From positions 25,647 to 89,646 of the forward strand of contig DGUV01000030.1 of the NCBI GenBank assembly GCA_002395775.1: DNA of 64,000 nucleotides. Reading direction: 5' to 3'. The first letter of the stretch is position 1. Each line of letters begins with the position of its first letter. A program made the translations under genes and the position numbers. Under the pieces are notes generated by a model. It was not told the origin of the DNA, searched no databases, and saw nothing but the letters and a program-made list of their open reading frames with translations. The stretch is from Prevotellaceae bacterium UBA4301. Its GTDB lineage: Bacteria > Bacteroidota > Bacteroidia > Bacteroidales > Bacteroidaceae. This document shows positions 8,287-16,706 of this stretch, piece after piece.

Positions 8287-9162
8287 TTATCTGCGAGTTG
8301 TGTTGGTGCGGTTGCCGCGGGTCTCACCCCGAGTGCTTGTGGTGGGCGTGGCGGTGGTATTGCCGGTGCGGGTGCTTGCCTGCGGCCGGGCTTGCGAACT
8401 GGTGTTGGTTTGCGTGCGGCTGGTGGTAGCTTGTCCGCGATGCTCACCCGAACTGGTTGTGCGGTTGTTGATGAGCGGAGCATTCCGGTTGCCGCTGTTG
8501 TCGCGATAGCGGGGGTCGGCCGTGCGGTTCGAGCTGTTGCGGTTGCCGTAGTTATTGTAGTCGGGCTTCTGGTTGCGCTCGCGCAGGTTAGTGCCGAAAT
8601 CGCTTCTGCGGTGGTTGTTGAAGTCGCGCGACCCTACGATGACTCCACTTCCCTTGTAGTGGTCATGTCCCACATAGCGGTTGTTGTAGAATCCCGTGCT
8701 GAAGTACGAGCGGCTGTGCCCTCCACGGTAGCTCTTGAAGATGCTGGGTGCATCGTAGTAGAAGAACGAGCGATTGCTGTAGATGGTGTAGATGCGGAAG
8801 TTCCACGACGAGCCGCTGGTGTAGATGGGACGATAGAAGTAGTCCTTGGTCATGAAGCGGATGTACTGGCTTGCCGTCATGATGTAGCGCAGGTCTTCGT
8901 TACGATAGTCCAGATAGCGATAATAGAGGTTGATGGCATCGTAGTAACCGTAAACCACATCGTCCATGATATTGCGCACGCTGTAGATGAAGTCGTAGTT
9001 GATTTCGTAGCAGTCGTCATACTGCATGGGAGTGAAGTCCAACTCATAGGCCATGCGGTCGGTCAGATACCGGGCGTGGTTGCGCACCTTGCTGCGCGAC
9101 ATTGCCATTGTGCTCAAGCTAACCAGAGCGAGCAACATTGTCAGGAACAGAGTCTTTTTCAT
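8287..9162 (-). CDS. Exported Tyr/Arg-rich protein with low-complexity tail
   Basis: 291 residues. Signal peptide (MKKTLFLTMLLALVSLSTMAM), then a Tyr-rich helical region (about 25-105; RNHARYLTDRMAYEL, YYDAINLYYRYLDYRNEDLRYIM), a glycine/serine/tyrosine stretch (110-190), and a disordered, positively charged Asn/Arg/Thr tail to the end (about 190-291). No catalytic motif is seen. The tail resembles cell-surface or nucleic-acid-binding low-complexity regions, but no function can be assigned. Followed without a gap by the 213-residue exported protein. Confidence 0.75.
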   Translation of the reverse strand: MKKTLFLTMLLALVSLSTMAMSRSKVRNHARYLTDRMAYELDFTPMQYDDCYEINYDFIYSVRNIMDDVVYGYYDAINLYYRYLDYRNEDLRYIMTASQYIRFMTKDYFYRPIYTSGSSWNFRIYTIYSNRSFFYYDAPSIFKSYRGGHSRSYFSTGFYNNRYVGHDHYKGSGVIVGSRDFNNHRRSDFGTNLRERNQKPDYNNYGNRNSSNRTADPRYRDNSGNRNAPLINNRTTSSGEHRGQATTSRTQTNTSSQARPQASTRTGNTTATPTTSTRGETRGNRTNTTRR

Positions 9163-9282
9163 CTTTCTTGGTTTTTAGTGGGTTCAACTTCGTTTACTAC
9201 TCTCTGCCTCTATGACACCCGTCGTCCCCGAAGTTTAATGCCCATGATTAATTTTTACAATTTTTAAGAAGCTTCGTTCCGC

Positions 9283-10341
9283 TTACTTCTTCTTTTTAGC
9301 CTTTACCTTCACGGGAGCCACGCCCTCTTGTGTGGGCACCACTCGGCGTATGGTACCGTCGGGATTGAACTCCATGCGGTCGATGCACACCTGCCGGTGG
9401 AAGCCGGGACCATTAGGCTTGGGCAACAGATAGTTCTTGTTGATGCGGTGATAGACGATGTACCACTCATCGCGACCGGGAATCTGCAACACACTGTTGT
9501 GGGCCGGTCCATAGATTTCCTTCGCGGGGTCCTGGATAAGCACTATCGGGTCCTTGGCCACCTCAATGGGGCCAAGGGGCGAGTCGCTGGTGCCGTAGGC
9601 CACATGATAGTTAGGCGAGCCCGTGTCGTCAACACTCCACAGGAAGTAGTACTTACCCTGGCGATAGAAGACATAAGCCCCTTCGCGGAACTGATAGTCC
9701 TGCAACGTGCCGCCCCTCGGGGTGAGCACCCGTGTAGTCCCGGGCTTCAGCGACACCATGTCGTCGTTCAGCTCAGCACCTGCCATGTAGCCATTGCCCC
9801 AGTAGAGATAGCTCTTGCCCGTCTGAGGGTCGGTAAAGACATCGACATCTATCTGCTGTCCACCTCTCACCCCCTCGGGACGGTCATACACGATGGGATG
9901 CCCCAAATCCACGAAAGGTCCCGTAGGCGACTCGCTCACGGCCACGCCTATCGACTTCCTGTCACGCTCACGGTCGTGGCCACTGTAATAGAAGTAATAG
10001 CGGTACGAACCATCCTTCTGCCGTTTCTCCTCGATGCAGGGAGCCCAGGCATTGCCCGTGGCCCAAGGCACCTGCGAAGTGCCCAAGTCCAGCATGATGC
10101 CCTCGTGGCGCCAGTCGGTCAGGTCTTTGCTCGAGAACACGGTGAAGTAGTATCCCCCCCACCCTGCAGCTCCGTCGGTGGTGGAATAGATGTAGAACCG
10201 TCCTGTCTGATGCGAATACATCACCTCGGGGTCGGCATGAAACTCTGGCAGGATAGGGTTCCCGCTACGCTTCTGTTTCTTCTCTGCCTGCAACCCAGTT
10301 GCCAGCAACAGCGAAATCACGATTAATAGGGCCTTTTTCAT
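9283..10341 (-). CDS. Exported glycoside hydrolase family 43
   Basis: 352 residues from the ATG at 10341. The frame is open further upstream into aroB, but MKKALLIVISLLLATGLQA is a clear signal peptide. It has the five-bladed propeller pattern of GH43: catalytic base Asp in FHADPEV, GNAWAPCIEE, pKa-modulating Asp in QIDVDVFTD, proton-donor Glu in QFREGAYVFYR, and GPAHNSV with YIVYHR. It probably removes arabinose or xylose from plant polysaccharides, or cuts arabinan; substrate cannot be read from sequence. The C-terminus is Lys-rich (KVKAKKKK). It starts 29 bp after the aroB stop and is probably cotranscribed with it. Confidence 0.85.
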   Translation of the reverse strand: MKKALLIVISLLLATGLQAEKKQKRSGNPILPEFHADPEVMYSHQTGRFYIYSTTDGAAGWGGYYFTVFSSKDLTDWRHEGIMLDLGTSQVPWATGNAWAPCIEEKRQKDGSYRYYFYYSGHDRERDRKSIGVAVSESPTGPFVDLGHPIVYDRPEGVRGGQQIDVDVFTDPQTGKSYLYWGNGYMAGAELNDDMVSLKPGTTRVLTPRGGTLQDYQFREGAYVFYRQGKYYFLWSVDDTGSPNYHVAYGTSDSPLGPIEVAKDPIVLIQDPAKEIYGPAHNSVLQIPGRDEWYIVYHRINKNYLLPKPNGPGFHRQVCIDRMEFNPDGTIRRVVPTQEGVAPVKVKAKKKK

Positions 10342-10376
10342 AATATCTCTGATTTTTCCGATTACTCCAATCACTC
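10342..10376. repeat. 9-bp-period spacer between aroB and GH43
   Basis: Read on the minus strand: four 9-bp units of type TCGGAGTAA. The last codons and the TGA of aroB lie in it. It nearly matches the spacers before the genes at 26331 and 27255. Confidence 0.7.
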
Positions 10377-11426
10377 CGACTGATAGAAATCCAGCATCTC
10401 CTCAATCTCCTCCCTTGTAGCAGTCTGGTTGATGTGAATGTCACCCACGTCGGCAAGCAAGGTGAAGTTCACCTGCCCCACCTCCAGGTTCTTTTTGTCA
10501 TGCGCCATCAGTTCGAGCAAGCGGGGATAGTGCTTGCAAGTGAATGGGAAACGCCCGTAGTGCTCCTTTACAAACTGCCGCGTCTGGTGGAATTTATCGC
10601 GTGGGAAACCCATGCGGCACGTACTCAGGTACAATTCGCACACAAGCCCCCATGCCACAGCATAGCCATGCAACACCGTACGGTTCTCCTCCAAGGCCAG
10701 TTCCTCGAAAGCGTGGCCCACGGTGTGGCCCAAGTTCAGTGCCTTGCGGATGCCATGTTCGTGAGGGTCTTCCTCCACGATGCGCTCCTTCACTCCCACG
10801 CTCTCCGCCACCAAGTCCGTCAGCCGTCCATAATCTATATCCTCAAGGTCAAAGTTCATCAGCTCGGCCCAGTGCTCAGTGGTGCTGATGAGTCCGTGCT
10901 TCAGCATCTCGGCATAGCCCGAAAGCAGGTTCTCCCTGTCCAGCGAACGCAGGAAGGCAGTGTCCAGCACCACAGCCACGGCAGGGTTGAACACCCCCAC
11001 CTCATTCTTCATTCCTCCGAAGTTGATGCCCGTCTTGCCACCCACGGCAGCATCCACCATGGAGAGCAGTGTCGTGGGCACGTTGACATACGCGATGCCG
11101 CGCTTGAACGTGGAGGCAGCAAAACCTCCCAGGTCCGTAACCATGCCCCCGCCCAGACATATCATCAACGAGCGGCGCGTAGCCCCGCCCCGTTGCAGGC
11201 TGGTCCACACATGGGCCAGCGACTCCAGCGTTTTGTTCTCGTCCGTTGGCGCGATGGTAATCATCTGCGCCTCCGCCATGCAAGGCAGACCACTCACCAG
11301 TGGCCAGCACAGTCTCAGGGTGACCGTATCGGTAAGCACAAAAAGGCGGTCATGAGGCACACGCTCCACAACCGCTGAAAGACTATCCTCCAGACACCTG
11401 CTCAGTATAACATCTTGTTTTGCCAT
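10371..11426 (-). CDS. aroB: 3-dehydroquinate synthase
   Basis: 351 residues. It converts DAHP to 3-dehydroquinate, the second shikimate step, using NAD+ and a divalent metal. Motifs: GGGMVTDLGGFAAS (NAD-binding region), VPTTLLSMVDAAVGGKTG, NFGGMKNEVGVFNP, and metal ligands in NLGHTVGHAFE and HGYAVAWG. Normal length. Upstream is the pair of small genes at 11480-11975; downstream, a GH43 gene with no pathway relation. Confidence 0.95.
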   Translation of the reverse strand: MAKQDVILSRCLEDSLSAVVERVPHDRLFVLTDTVTLRLCWPLVSGLPCMAEAQMITIAPTDENKTLESLAHVWTSLQRGGATRRSLMICLGGGMVTDLGGFAASTFKRGIAYVNVPTTLLSMVDAAVGGKTGINFGGMKNEVGVFNPAVAVVLDTAFLRSLDRENLLSGYAEMLKHGLISTTEHWAELMNFDLEDIDYGRLTDLVAESVGVKERIVEEDPHEHGIRKALNLGHTVGHAFEELALEENRTVLHGYAVAWGLVCELYLSTCRMGFPRDKFHQTRQFVKEHYGRFPFTCKHYPRLLELMAHDKKNLEVGQVNFTLLADVGDIHINQTATREEIEEMLDFYQSE

Positions 11427-11479
11427 CTGCGTCAGTTCATATTATTTAGACTCTGAAAGCTGTGTCCCAACTGATTTTC

Positions 11480-11716
11480 TTAACAAGGAACGGCTCTTTT
11501 GATCTCATTCAACAAAAAAGAATAAACATAGCCAGGACTTTGGTAATATAATCCGGATTCCGTATCCTGCAAACGCTCAAATGTCTCCGACGTATATAAG
11601 ACATCCAACGCCTCATGTGGCGAATAATGGAAATCATCAAGTAGTTTCTCGGCAAGTTCTGCCGTGAGTTCGTCTTTCAATACCTGAATTTGGTCAGTTG
11701 TGAGGCGACTTATCAT
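11480..11716 (-). CDS. Small helical protein, unknown (pairs with DUF3791 gene)
   Basis: 78 residues, acidic and helical (DQIQVLKDELTAELAEKLLDDF, SPHEALDVLYTSETFERLQD, then YVYSFLLNEIKRA). No recognised domain. It lies 34 bp downstream of the DUF3791-like gene on the same strand, a pairing I associate with small toxin-antitoxin-like operons of gut bacteria, though no toxic activity is evident. Confidence 0.6.
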   Translation of the reverse strand: MISRLTTDQIQVLKDELTAELAEKLLDDFHYSPHEALDVLYTSETFERLQDTESGLYYQSPGYVYSFLLNEIKRAVPC

Positions 11717-11750
11717 AATGCTTTTACGTTTGAACCATGATATAACTTTA

Positions 11751-11975
11751 TCATCTCAGTTCTCCTCCATTGTTAATGCAAACCTGAGCCACAGCCGTCA
11801 CGCTGTCGTCAAACGACAACGTATGCAGCACACCATAATGCTCCTCCAGATGGTCGAGGCCCCGAAAGCGCTTTATATATGCATAAGCCTCCCTCGAACG
11901 CAAACCAAACCGTTTTGCGAACTCACTAACGAAGGCAACCATATAGCCAATGACATTTCTATCTTCTCTGGACAT
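11751..11975 (-). CDS. DUF3791-like small protein
   Basis: 74 residues from ATG at 11975 (a TTG two codons earlier is possible). The pattern VAFVSEFAKRFGLRSREAYAYIKRF then LDHLEEHYGVLHTLSFDD matches my recollection of DUF3791, small helical proteins often beside DUF3990 or other small genes and suspected of toxin-antitoxin roles. AT content is higher than in the flanking aro genes, which fits an accessory insertion. Confidence 0.65.
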   Translation of the reverse strand: MSREDRNVIGYMVAFVSEFAKRFGLRSREAYAYIKRFRGLDHLEEHYGVLHTLSFDDSVTAVAQVCINNGGELR

Positions 11976-12074
11976 GCTCAATTATTTTACATCTTAGACT
12001 CTGCAAATTTAATGATTTTTGGGAACATTGCAAAAGAACAAGAATCTTTCTGGGAATTAAAATAGGAAGAAACC

Positions 12075-12335
12075 CTAATCTCGTAATTCATTAAGCATAT
12101 CCTCCCACGAAAGCAACTTATTCGTTTCGCCATTAAGAAAGTCCTTCACATCCTGCAGAGCACCACGCAATTCGGCAACCAAGTTTCGTGGTACTTCCTG
12201 ACTGTCCCCCATCACCACAGGAGAGATGCGAAAACTACCTGCTCGCGACTTCAAAATCACATCTTCCCCGTCGCTGGCATACCTCAAGAACTTCGCCTGA
12301 TTCGCCCTAAATTCACGTCCTGTTACTACTACCAT
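12075..12335 (-). CDS. Phd/YefM-type antitoxin, no toxin partner seen
   Basis: 86 residues from ATG at 12335. The N-terminal half (TGREFRANQAKFLRYASDGEDVILKSRAG) is the beta-alpha DNA-binding fold of Phd/YefM antitoxins. The C-terminus (NKLLSWEDMLNELRD) is the acidic helix that normally wraps the toxin. No RelE/YoeB- or Doc-like toxin follows: the next gene is the DUF3791-like one 99 bp away. The frame is open further upstream but overlaps the likely promoter, so the internal ATG is preferred. Confidence 0.7.
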   Translation of the reverse strand: MVVVTGREFRANQAKFLRYASDGEDVILKSRAGSFRISPVVMGDSQEVPRNLVAELRGALQDVKDFLNGETNKLLSWEDMLNELRD

Positions 12336-12362
12336 AATCTTTGCATTAATCGTTATCCGATG

Positions 12363-12397
12363 CAAAGATAAGAAAAAACTACCGAAATGGATGCAAA
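12363..12397 (-). promoter_or_regulatory. Likely promoter of the antitoxin gene
   Basis: -7 box TATCTTTG (12363-12370, minus strand), 28 nt before the ATG. A TTTG lies at 12394-12397 with a longer than usual 23-nt spacer. Confidence 0.45.
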
Positions 12398-12424
12398 AAT
12401 GGTACACCTTTTAAATGCACAATC

Positions 12425-12454
12425 AAAAAAAAGGAACCACCCATTGGCGGTTCC
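12425..12454 (-). terminator. Terminator after short peptide A
   Basis: Minus strand: GGAACCGCC pairs with GGTGGTTCC across AATG, followed by eight T. It ends the large-A/peptide-A transcript. Confidence 0.85.
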
Positions 12455-12485
12455 CCTTACTTATGTTGTGGAGTCTAAGCGATGC

Positions 12486-12671
12486 TTACCACTCTTTGTC
12501 CCAAAGATCCTTGGGACCTTCGGTGGAGACGGTAGCCTCTTCCGTCCACAGGTCGTCGTCGTTGAAGGCCTTTACATCGGCCACGTCGTCAGTGAACGAC
12601 TCAGTTACCATGAGATTCTCATCCGATGCGATAGCAACTACGCGGATGTGAGGTGCAATATACATTTTCAT
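12486..12671 (-). CDS. Short peptide A, paralog of peptide B
   Basis: 61 residues, no signal peptide or membrane helix, strongly acidic. It shares with peptide B (20238-20447) the N-terminus MKxYIxPxIRVxxxAS, a Met at about 21, the word ADVK, an acidic middle with DxW.EE, and the ending WxKxW (LWDKEW). It begins 17 bp after the stop of large protein A and has an AGGAGG site 8 nt before the ATG, rare in this phylum. It ends at a strong terminator, so it is the last gene of a two-gene unit. Function unknown. Leader-like N-terminus and variable core could suggest a processed peptide, but no modifying enzyme is nearby. Confidence 0.8.
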   Translation of the reverse strand: MKMYIAPHIRVVAIASDENLMVTESFTDDVADVKAFNDDDLWTEEATVSTEGPKDLWDKEW

Positions 12672-12679
12672 TGTTGTTT

Positions 12680-12685
12680 CCTCCT
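12680..12685 (-). promoter_or_regulatory. Strong Shine-Dalgarno of peptide A
   Basis: AGGAGG followed by AAACAACA and ATG. Peptide B has AGGAGG, ACACAACA, ATG. Genes around it show no such site. Confidence 0.8.
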
Positions 12686-12688
12686 TTC

Positions 12689-15600
12689 TTATTTAACCAG
12701 AATCTTAACCCCGTTCACTACATAGATGCCAGCAGGCACGCTTACGGTCTTGGTCTCACCTGCGCCGAGGTTCAGGTTGTAGTGACTAACGCCGCTGACG
12801 CTGTTGATGCGAACCTGATTGTCCGTTGCGCTGGTGATGGTCAGCGTGCCGCGTCCGGCGCGAACGCTCATGTCCATCTGCTTCTCCTGAAGGTCGCGGA
12901 TGGCATCCTCGAGGGTATTCTCATTTTCGCCGAAGATGACGTTCATGGTCGAGAAACTGTTCACTGCATTACCTTCACCAACCTTATAGTAAGAGCGGAA
13001 AGGATAAATCTTCACTGTCGAGATGCTCGATGCCAGTTCGGCAGAGTTTACGAAGCGGTTGCGAGCGAAGTAGAAGACGCCCTTAGTCTTGTCAATAGCC
13101 TGACCGGCATAGGTACCTTGGTTGGTCATAGCATAGGTGCCACCTGTATATGTACCACCCTCTGCCACGGTGCCCTGCGAACTTTCACCAGTGAAGAAGT
13201 ATTTGTAACCGTTGCTGGCTGCAGTTGCACTCGTTGTAGCCTTCACGAGCGTACCCGTCTGGCTAACGACGAACGAAACGCCGTCCGTTGTGCTGTTCTG
13301 GCTCTTCTCCAGATTGACGAGATAGGGAGTGTGAGGAGCAGTAAGCGTCACGCTGGCGAGTTCTGAGGGGAAGTAAGCATAAGGCTTCTCGCCCTGCAGT
13401 TCGATGGCCTGGCTCTCCTGCATCTTGTGCAGGGTGAAGTAAGTGCCATCCGTGTTGGTGTGCTTGCCTTCCTCAACCTTCAGCTGGAAGGGCATGATGA
13501 GCGAAGCATTCTGCACCTTGCCATAGGAGTCCTTCGAAATCTGGCGCTCGTGAATGGCCTTGTTGTCGGTATCCACCTGAATGTCGTAAGGAGCATAGAA
13601 GGGAGCCTTGTCGGTCAGCACGATATCCTTACCAGCGCGATAGGCATCGCCTGTTTCCCAACCGCTGGGTTTGTAGGCAAAGTTGTCGAGCGTGGAGGTA
13701 GTGTTGGCAGGCAGATAGAACAGGGCATTTGGTGCCAACTTAGCCTTCAGGTCGGCCAAACTGAGGTCGCCACTACTGATAATTGAATACAAGTCACTGC
13801 CATCGACGTAGAGAATCTGGTCGAACGAGGTGGGATGATTGTCACCCGATGCTGTAAGGGCAGTCGTGATGGCATCGTCGATTTCCTTCACCGTCAGGTA
13901 ACCCGTCATCGTAGCCTGCGTGTCGTGGTCCACCGTACCCAGTTTCAGGCCCCACATGGCATCGTGTGCCTCGCTGCCGTCCTTCACGAAGCAGGTCTCG
14001 TCATACACCTTAGTCCAATCGAGTTTGGGGTCATAGGTGTGTGTGGTCAGGTTGATGTCCATGCGATAGAAGGCATAGTAGCGATGCTGCCAAGCCGAAG
14101 AGGGAGCAATGTTGTAGCGGGTTTCGTCGGCAGTAAACAGGTAATACGTGTCGCTCGTTGCCGTCTGGGCATTCAGCGTACATGCCTCCAGAGCACCAGT
14201 CTCCGAACCGCCATCGGGGTCCTCAGAACCGATATACCTTGCAACTGTGAAGGGATACTCCTCAAGGTAACTGAGTTTTCCCTCTTCTACAACAGCATCA
14301 TTCTTAAGGTTCTCTGCATTGTTGAACTTATAGCGGATGTTACCAGCCTTCTCGGCAATGACCTTGTTCCCATAAGGTGCATCGGGGCTATAGTTGGGGT
14401 TGTTGTAAAGGCCATTGTCGCCGTTCTGGTCAACCGTTTCAAAGTAAGGCGATGTCACGAAGCTGTAGCGAGCATAGCCGTCCTTCTGCAAAGCACCCGT
14501 GTAATAGGTATTGTCACCATATTGGCTCCACAAATCCTCGAAGGTAAAGGTCAAGTCAGCATTCCGGTACTCATAAGGAATATAGAAATCAAATGCCTTA
14601 CCAGCGACCCTAAAGTTCTCTGCGGTGAAGGGCTGAGACAGTGACAACTGGTGGGCCGCATCATGGCATCGGATGCTCATCTGGTCGATGTAGGGGTTCA
14701 GGGCCTGCATGAAGAGTGAAACATCCACCAGAGCCGTGCAACCTTCGGGGAGACCGGTAATCTCAAACTTAATGGCATCGTTGTTGTAACCGTATGTGGC
14801 TTTATCACTCAGGTCAATGGCAGTGCCAGCATCAGCGGAACTGTTTACCGTCTTAGTAGCAACAACAGTTGCACCTGTCTTATCATAGACCTTCAATGTA
14901 TAAGCTCCAGGCTTATAAGTCGGGAAGGTGACGGTCTGCTGCCCTGCGCCAACCCATGCGGCTGCATTACTATTATTGCCACGCACCACCGTCGGCACTG
15001 TATTTGCATTCGTAGTTCCAGTCAGGTACCATCGGTTATAACTACTATTACTATTCCAACCTATATATGTCCTTCCACCTCGAGTATATACAATAAGGTC
15101 ATAATAGCCAGGATTACTTGAATTGCTGCTGGGAGGATTTGTACTGAAAGACAAAGAACGCGAATAATCATCATCACCTTCACAAGACAAATATCGAATA
15201 TTGACACCGCTACCCGTGTAAATAGCGCCTGTACTCTCGTCATAGTACCAGCCGAATCTTTCAGTCGTAAAGCGCAGCTGGTCGTTCAGATAGTAAGTAG
15301 TGCTACCTGGTGTGTAGGTAATGTAATAATAGTTCCTTACCTCAGAGCCGCCAGGGGTTTCGGCTCCCCATTGGGGTGTAAACTTGGCACCAACAACACG
15401 GTAGCCAATAGGATAGGAAAGACCCGTCTGACCATATACCAAAGTGGGAGCCTCGGCATAATAGACTCCATTACCAAAGGCGAAATAATTTGTCCCGCCG
15501 ATTGTCACGGGGTAGATTTTCTTCGTCGGAGCAACATCCACAGGTGTGCCATCTTGGATGGCATCATCCTGATAGATATAAGTGTTAGCCTGAATATCTT

Positions 15601-16432
15601 TTACATTAGTATAGGTGTAGGCAAAATAAGTCTTACCACCAGAAGTTTCAGATTTCAGTGAGCCAATATCCATCTTACTGGTAGAAAAAGGCGAGAAAAC
15701 AAGACTCCTTGCTGGCTCCCTCGATGCAGGCTTAGCTTCAGCTTCAAAAGTACCTTCGGCCGTAAAATAGACGGTAAAAGATTTTATAGTCACTCCGAAG
15801 TATGTTTGCCCCTCATGAGCCAGTCTGAAATAAAGATTATTTCCCATGTCATCTGATGTCAAGCTCATGCGCTCTACAACATATTCACGTGTATTGCTGT
15901 TATCAGAAGCCTGTCCGCCCATTATGTATGTTGTGGGACTATCTGCGTAATAACCTCGAGCCAGGTAGTTGGTTGTATTGTAGTCAGATGCCGTCTCGTA
16001 CATTATTTTTGTATAACTACTATTATTCCCATGAGTCGCGCCTAAAATTTCCTTTCCATTAATGTTATTAAGCAGGACCATTTTATAACCTTTGAATCGA
16101 TAGCCTTTTGGTAAAGAAAGCTCACAATAAAGGTCTGTAGTCTGTCCACCATCAATAACCAGTTGATTATTATAGGCACACATATTGCCCGCAGGAAGTA
16201 TTTCTCCTTGATGAAGGTCCTTAACGACAAAAGTCAACGGGAGTTGCTCGTGTCGCCATGTAGAATTCCATCCATCGCCGAAGCCAGTCTCTCCGCTATA
16301 GGAAAGGCAAGCTATCAAATTACCAGTGGATGGCTCAACCGTCACACTTTGCGCCGACGAGGTCAGCGGCGCGAGCAGGACACTCAGCAGGAGCATCACT
16401 GCCATTCGAATTCTTTGTGTATTCATTTTCAT
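12689..16432 (-). CDS. Large exported protein A, unknown function
   Basis: 1,247 residues from ATG at 16432, chosen because its paralog starts with the same MKMNTxRIRMAVM; the frame extends nine codons further. Signal peptide of about 28 residues ending SSAQ. Paralogous along its length to protein B (20499-24068): HEQL near 60, LSLPKGYRFKGYxM, a repeated pattern xxPTxVYGQTGLSYPIGYRVVxA, YYLNDQLRFTT, ALNPYIDQM, the TRYNIAPSSAWQHR block, and PFYAPYDIQV. The last 55 residues are nearly identical between the two (GRGTLTITS, SGVSHYNL, GAGETKTVSVPAGIYVVNGV) and end KILVK, like T9SS type A sorting domains. No catalytic motif is recognised. Mostly beta in appearance; a surface protein is the safest description. 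Confidence 0.8.
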   Translation of the reverse strand: MKMNTQRIRMAVMLLLSVLLAPLTSSAQSVTVEPSTGNLIACLSYSGETGFGDGWNSTWRHEQLPLTFVVKDLHQGEILPAGNMCAYNNQLVIDGGQTTDLYCELSLPKGYRFKGYKMVLLNNINGKEILGATHGNNSSYTKIMYETASDYNTTNYLARGYYADSPTTYIMGGQASDNSNTREYVVERMSLTSDDMGNNLYFRLAHEGQTYFGVTIKSFTVYFTAEGTFEAEAKPASREPARSLVFSPFSTSKMDIGSLKSETSGGKTYFAYTYTNVKDIQANTYIYQDDAIQDGTPVDVAPTKKIYPVTIGGTNYFAFGNGVYYAEAPTLVYGQTGLSYPIGYRVVGAKFTPQWGAETPGGSEVRNYYYITYTPGSTTYYLNDQLRFTTERFGWYYDESTGAIYTGSGVNIRYLSCEGDDDYSRSLSFSTNPPSSNSSNPGYYDLIVYTRGGRTYIGWNSNSSYNRWYLTGTTNANTVPTVVRGNNSNAAAWVGAGQQTVTFPTYKPGAYTLKVYDKTGATVVATKTVNSSADAGTAIDLSDKATYGYNNDAIKFEITGLPEGCTALVDVSLFMQALNPYIDQMSIRCHDAAHQLSLSQPFTAENFRVAGKAFDFYIPYEYRNADLTFTFEDLWSQYGDNTYYTGALQKDGYARYSFVTSPYFETVDQNGDNGLYNNPNYSPDAPYGNKVIAEKAGNIRYKFNNAENLKNDAVVEEGKLSYLEEYPFTVARYIGSEDPDGGSETGALEACTLNAQTATSDTYYLFTADETRYNIAPSSAWQHRYYAFYRMDINLTTHTYDPKLDWTKVYDETCFVKDGSEAHDAMWGLKLGTVDHDTQATMTGYLTVKEIDDAITTALTASGDNHPTSFDQILYVDGSDLYSIISSGDLSLADLKAKLAPNALFYLPANTTSTLDNFAYKPSGWETGDAYRAGKDIVLTDKAPFYAPYDIQVDTDNKAIHERQISKDSYGKVQNASLIMPFQLKVEEGKHTNTDGTYFTLHKMQESQAIELQGEKPYAYFPSELASVTLTAPHTPYLVNLEKSQNSTTDGVSFVVSQTGTLVKATTSATAASNGYKYFFTGESSQGTVAEGGTYTGGTYAMTNQGTYAGQAIDKTKGVFYFARNRFVNSAELASSISTVKIYPFRSYYKVGEGNAVNSFSTMNVIFGENENTLEDAIRDLQEKQMDMSVRAGRGTLTITSATDNQVRINSVSGVSHYNLNLGAGETKTVSVPAGIYVVNGVKILVK

Positions 16433-16483
16433 AACAATAAGTATTTGTTTATCACTCATTTAATATTTATTCACAAACAGCAA

Positions 16484-16503
16484 TACCCCTTCAGTGAGGG
16501 GTA
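16484..16503 (-). other. Hairpin in the large-A leader
   Basis: TACCCCT and AGGGGTA around a 6-nt loop, about 20 nt downstream of the -7 box and about 50 nt before the ATG. Confidence 0.6.
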
Positions 16504-16522
16504 AACTATCATTTAGCGGGGG

Positions 16523-16554
16523 CAAAGTTAGATATTTCTTATAAATCAACCAAA
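16523..16554 (-). promoter_or_regulatory. Promoter of large protein A
   Basis: Minus strand: -33 TTTG (16551-16554), exactly 20-nt spacer, -7 TAACTTTG (16523-16530). Leader about 85 nt. Confidence 0.82.
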
Positions 16555-16623
16555 TATTTCTGTAACAAAATGTATTTTTGTTCAAATAACCATCTGAGAT
16601 TGTGACTTTAACACGAAAAATGA

Positions 16624-16680
16624 TTGTGGGGGTTAAAATATCGGTTGAGACGTCTCATACCAATATCCTAACCCCCACAA
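16624..16680 (-). terminator. Terminator of the C10 protease gene, nested palindromes
   Basis: Arms TTGTGGGGGTTA and TAACCCCCACAA enclose a second pairing (ATATCGGT/ACCAATAT) and a central GAGACGTCTC. The minus strand continues into TCATTTTTC. It lies 27 bp past the stop. Confidence 0.75.
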
Positions 16681-16706
16681 AGGGTGAGTCAAAACCCAGA
16701 AGTCGC

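Noticed and set aside
11480..11975. Complete toxin-antitoxin pair
   Set aside because: Neither small protein shows a toxin fold; only family resemblance and pairing were seen.
16647..16656. GAGACGTCTC as a stand-alone operator
   Set aside because: It is the tip of a larger terminator stem, so palindromy alone does not show protein binding.
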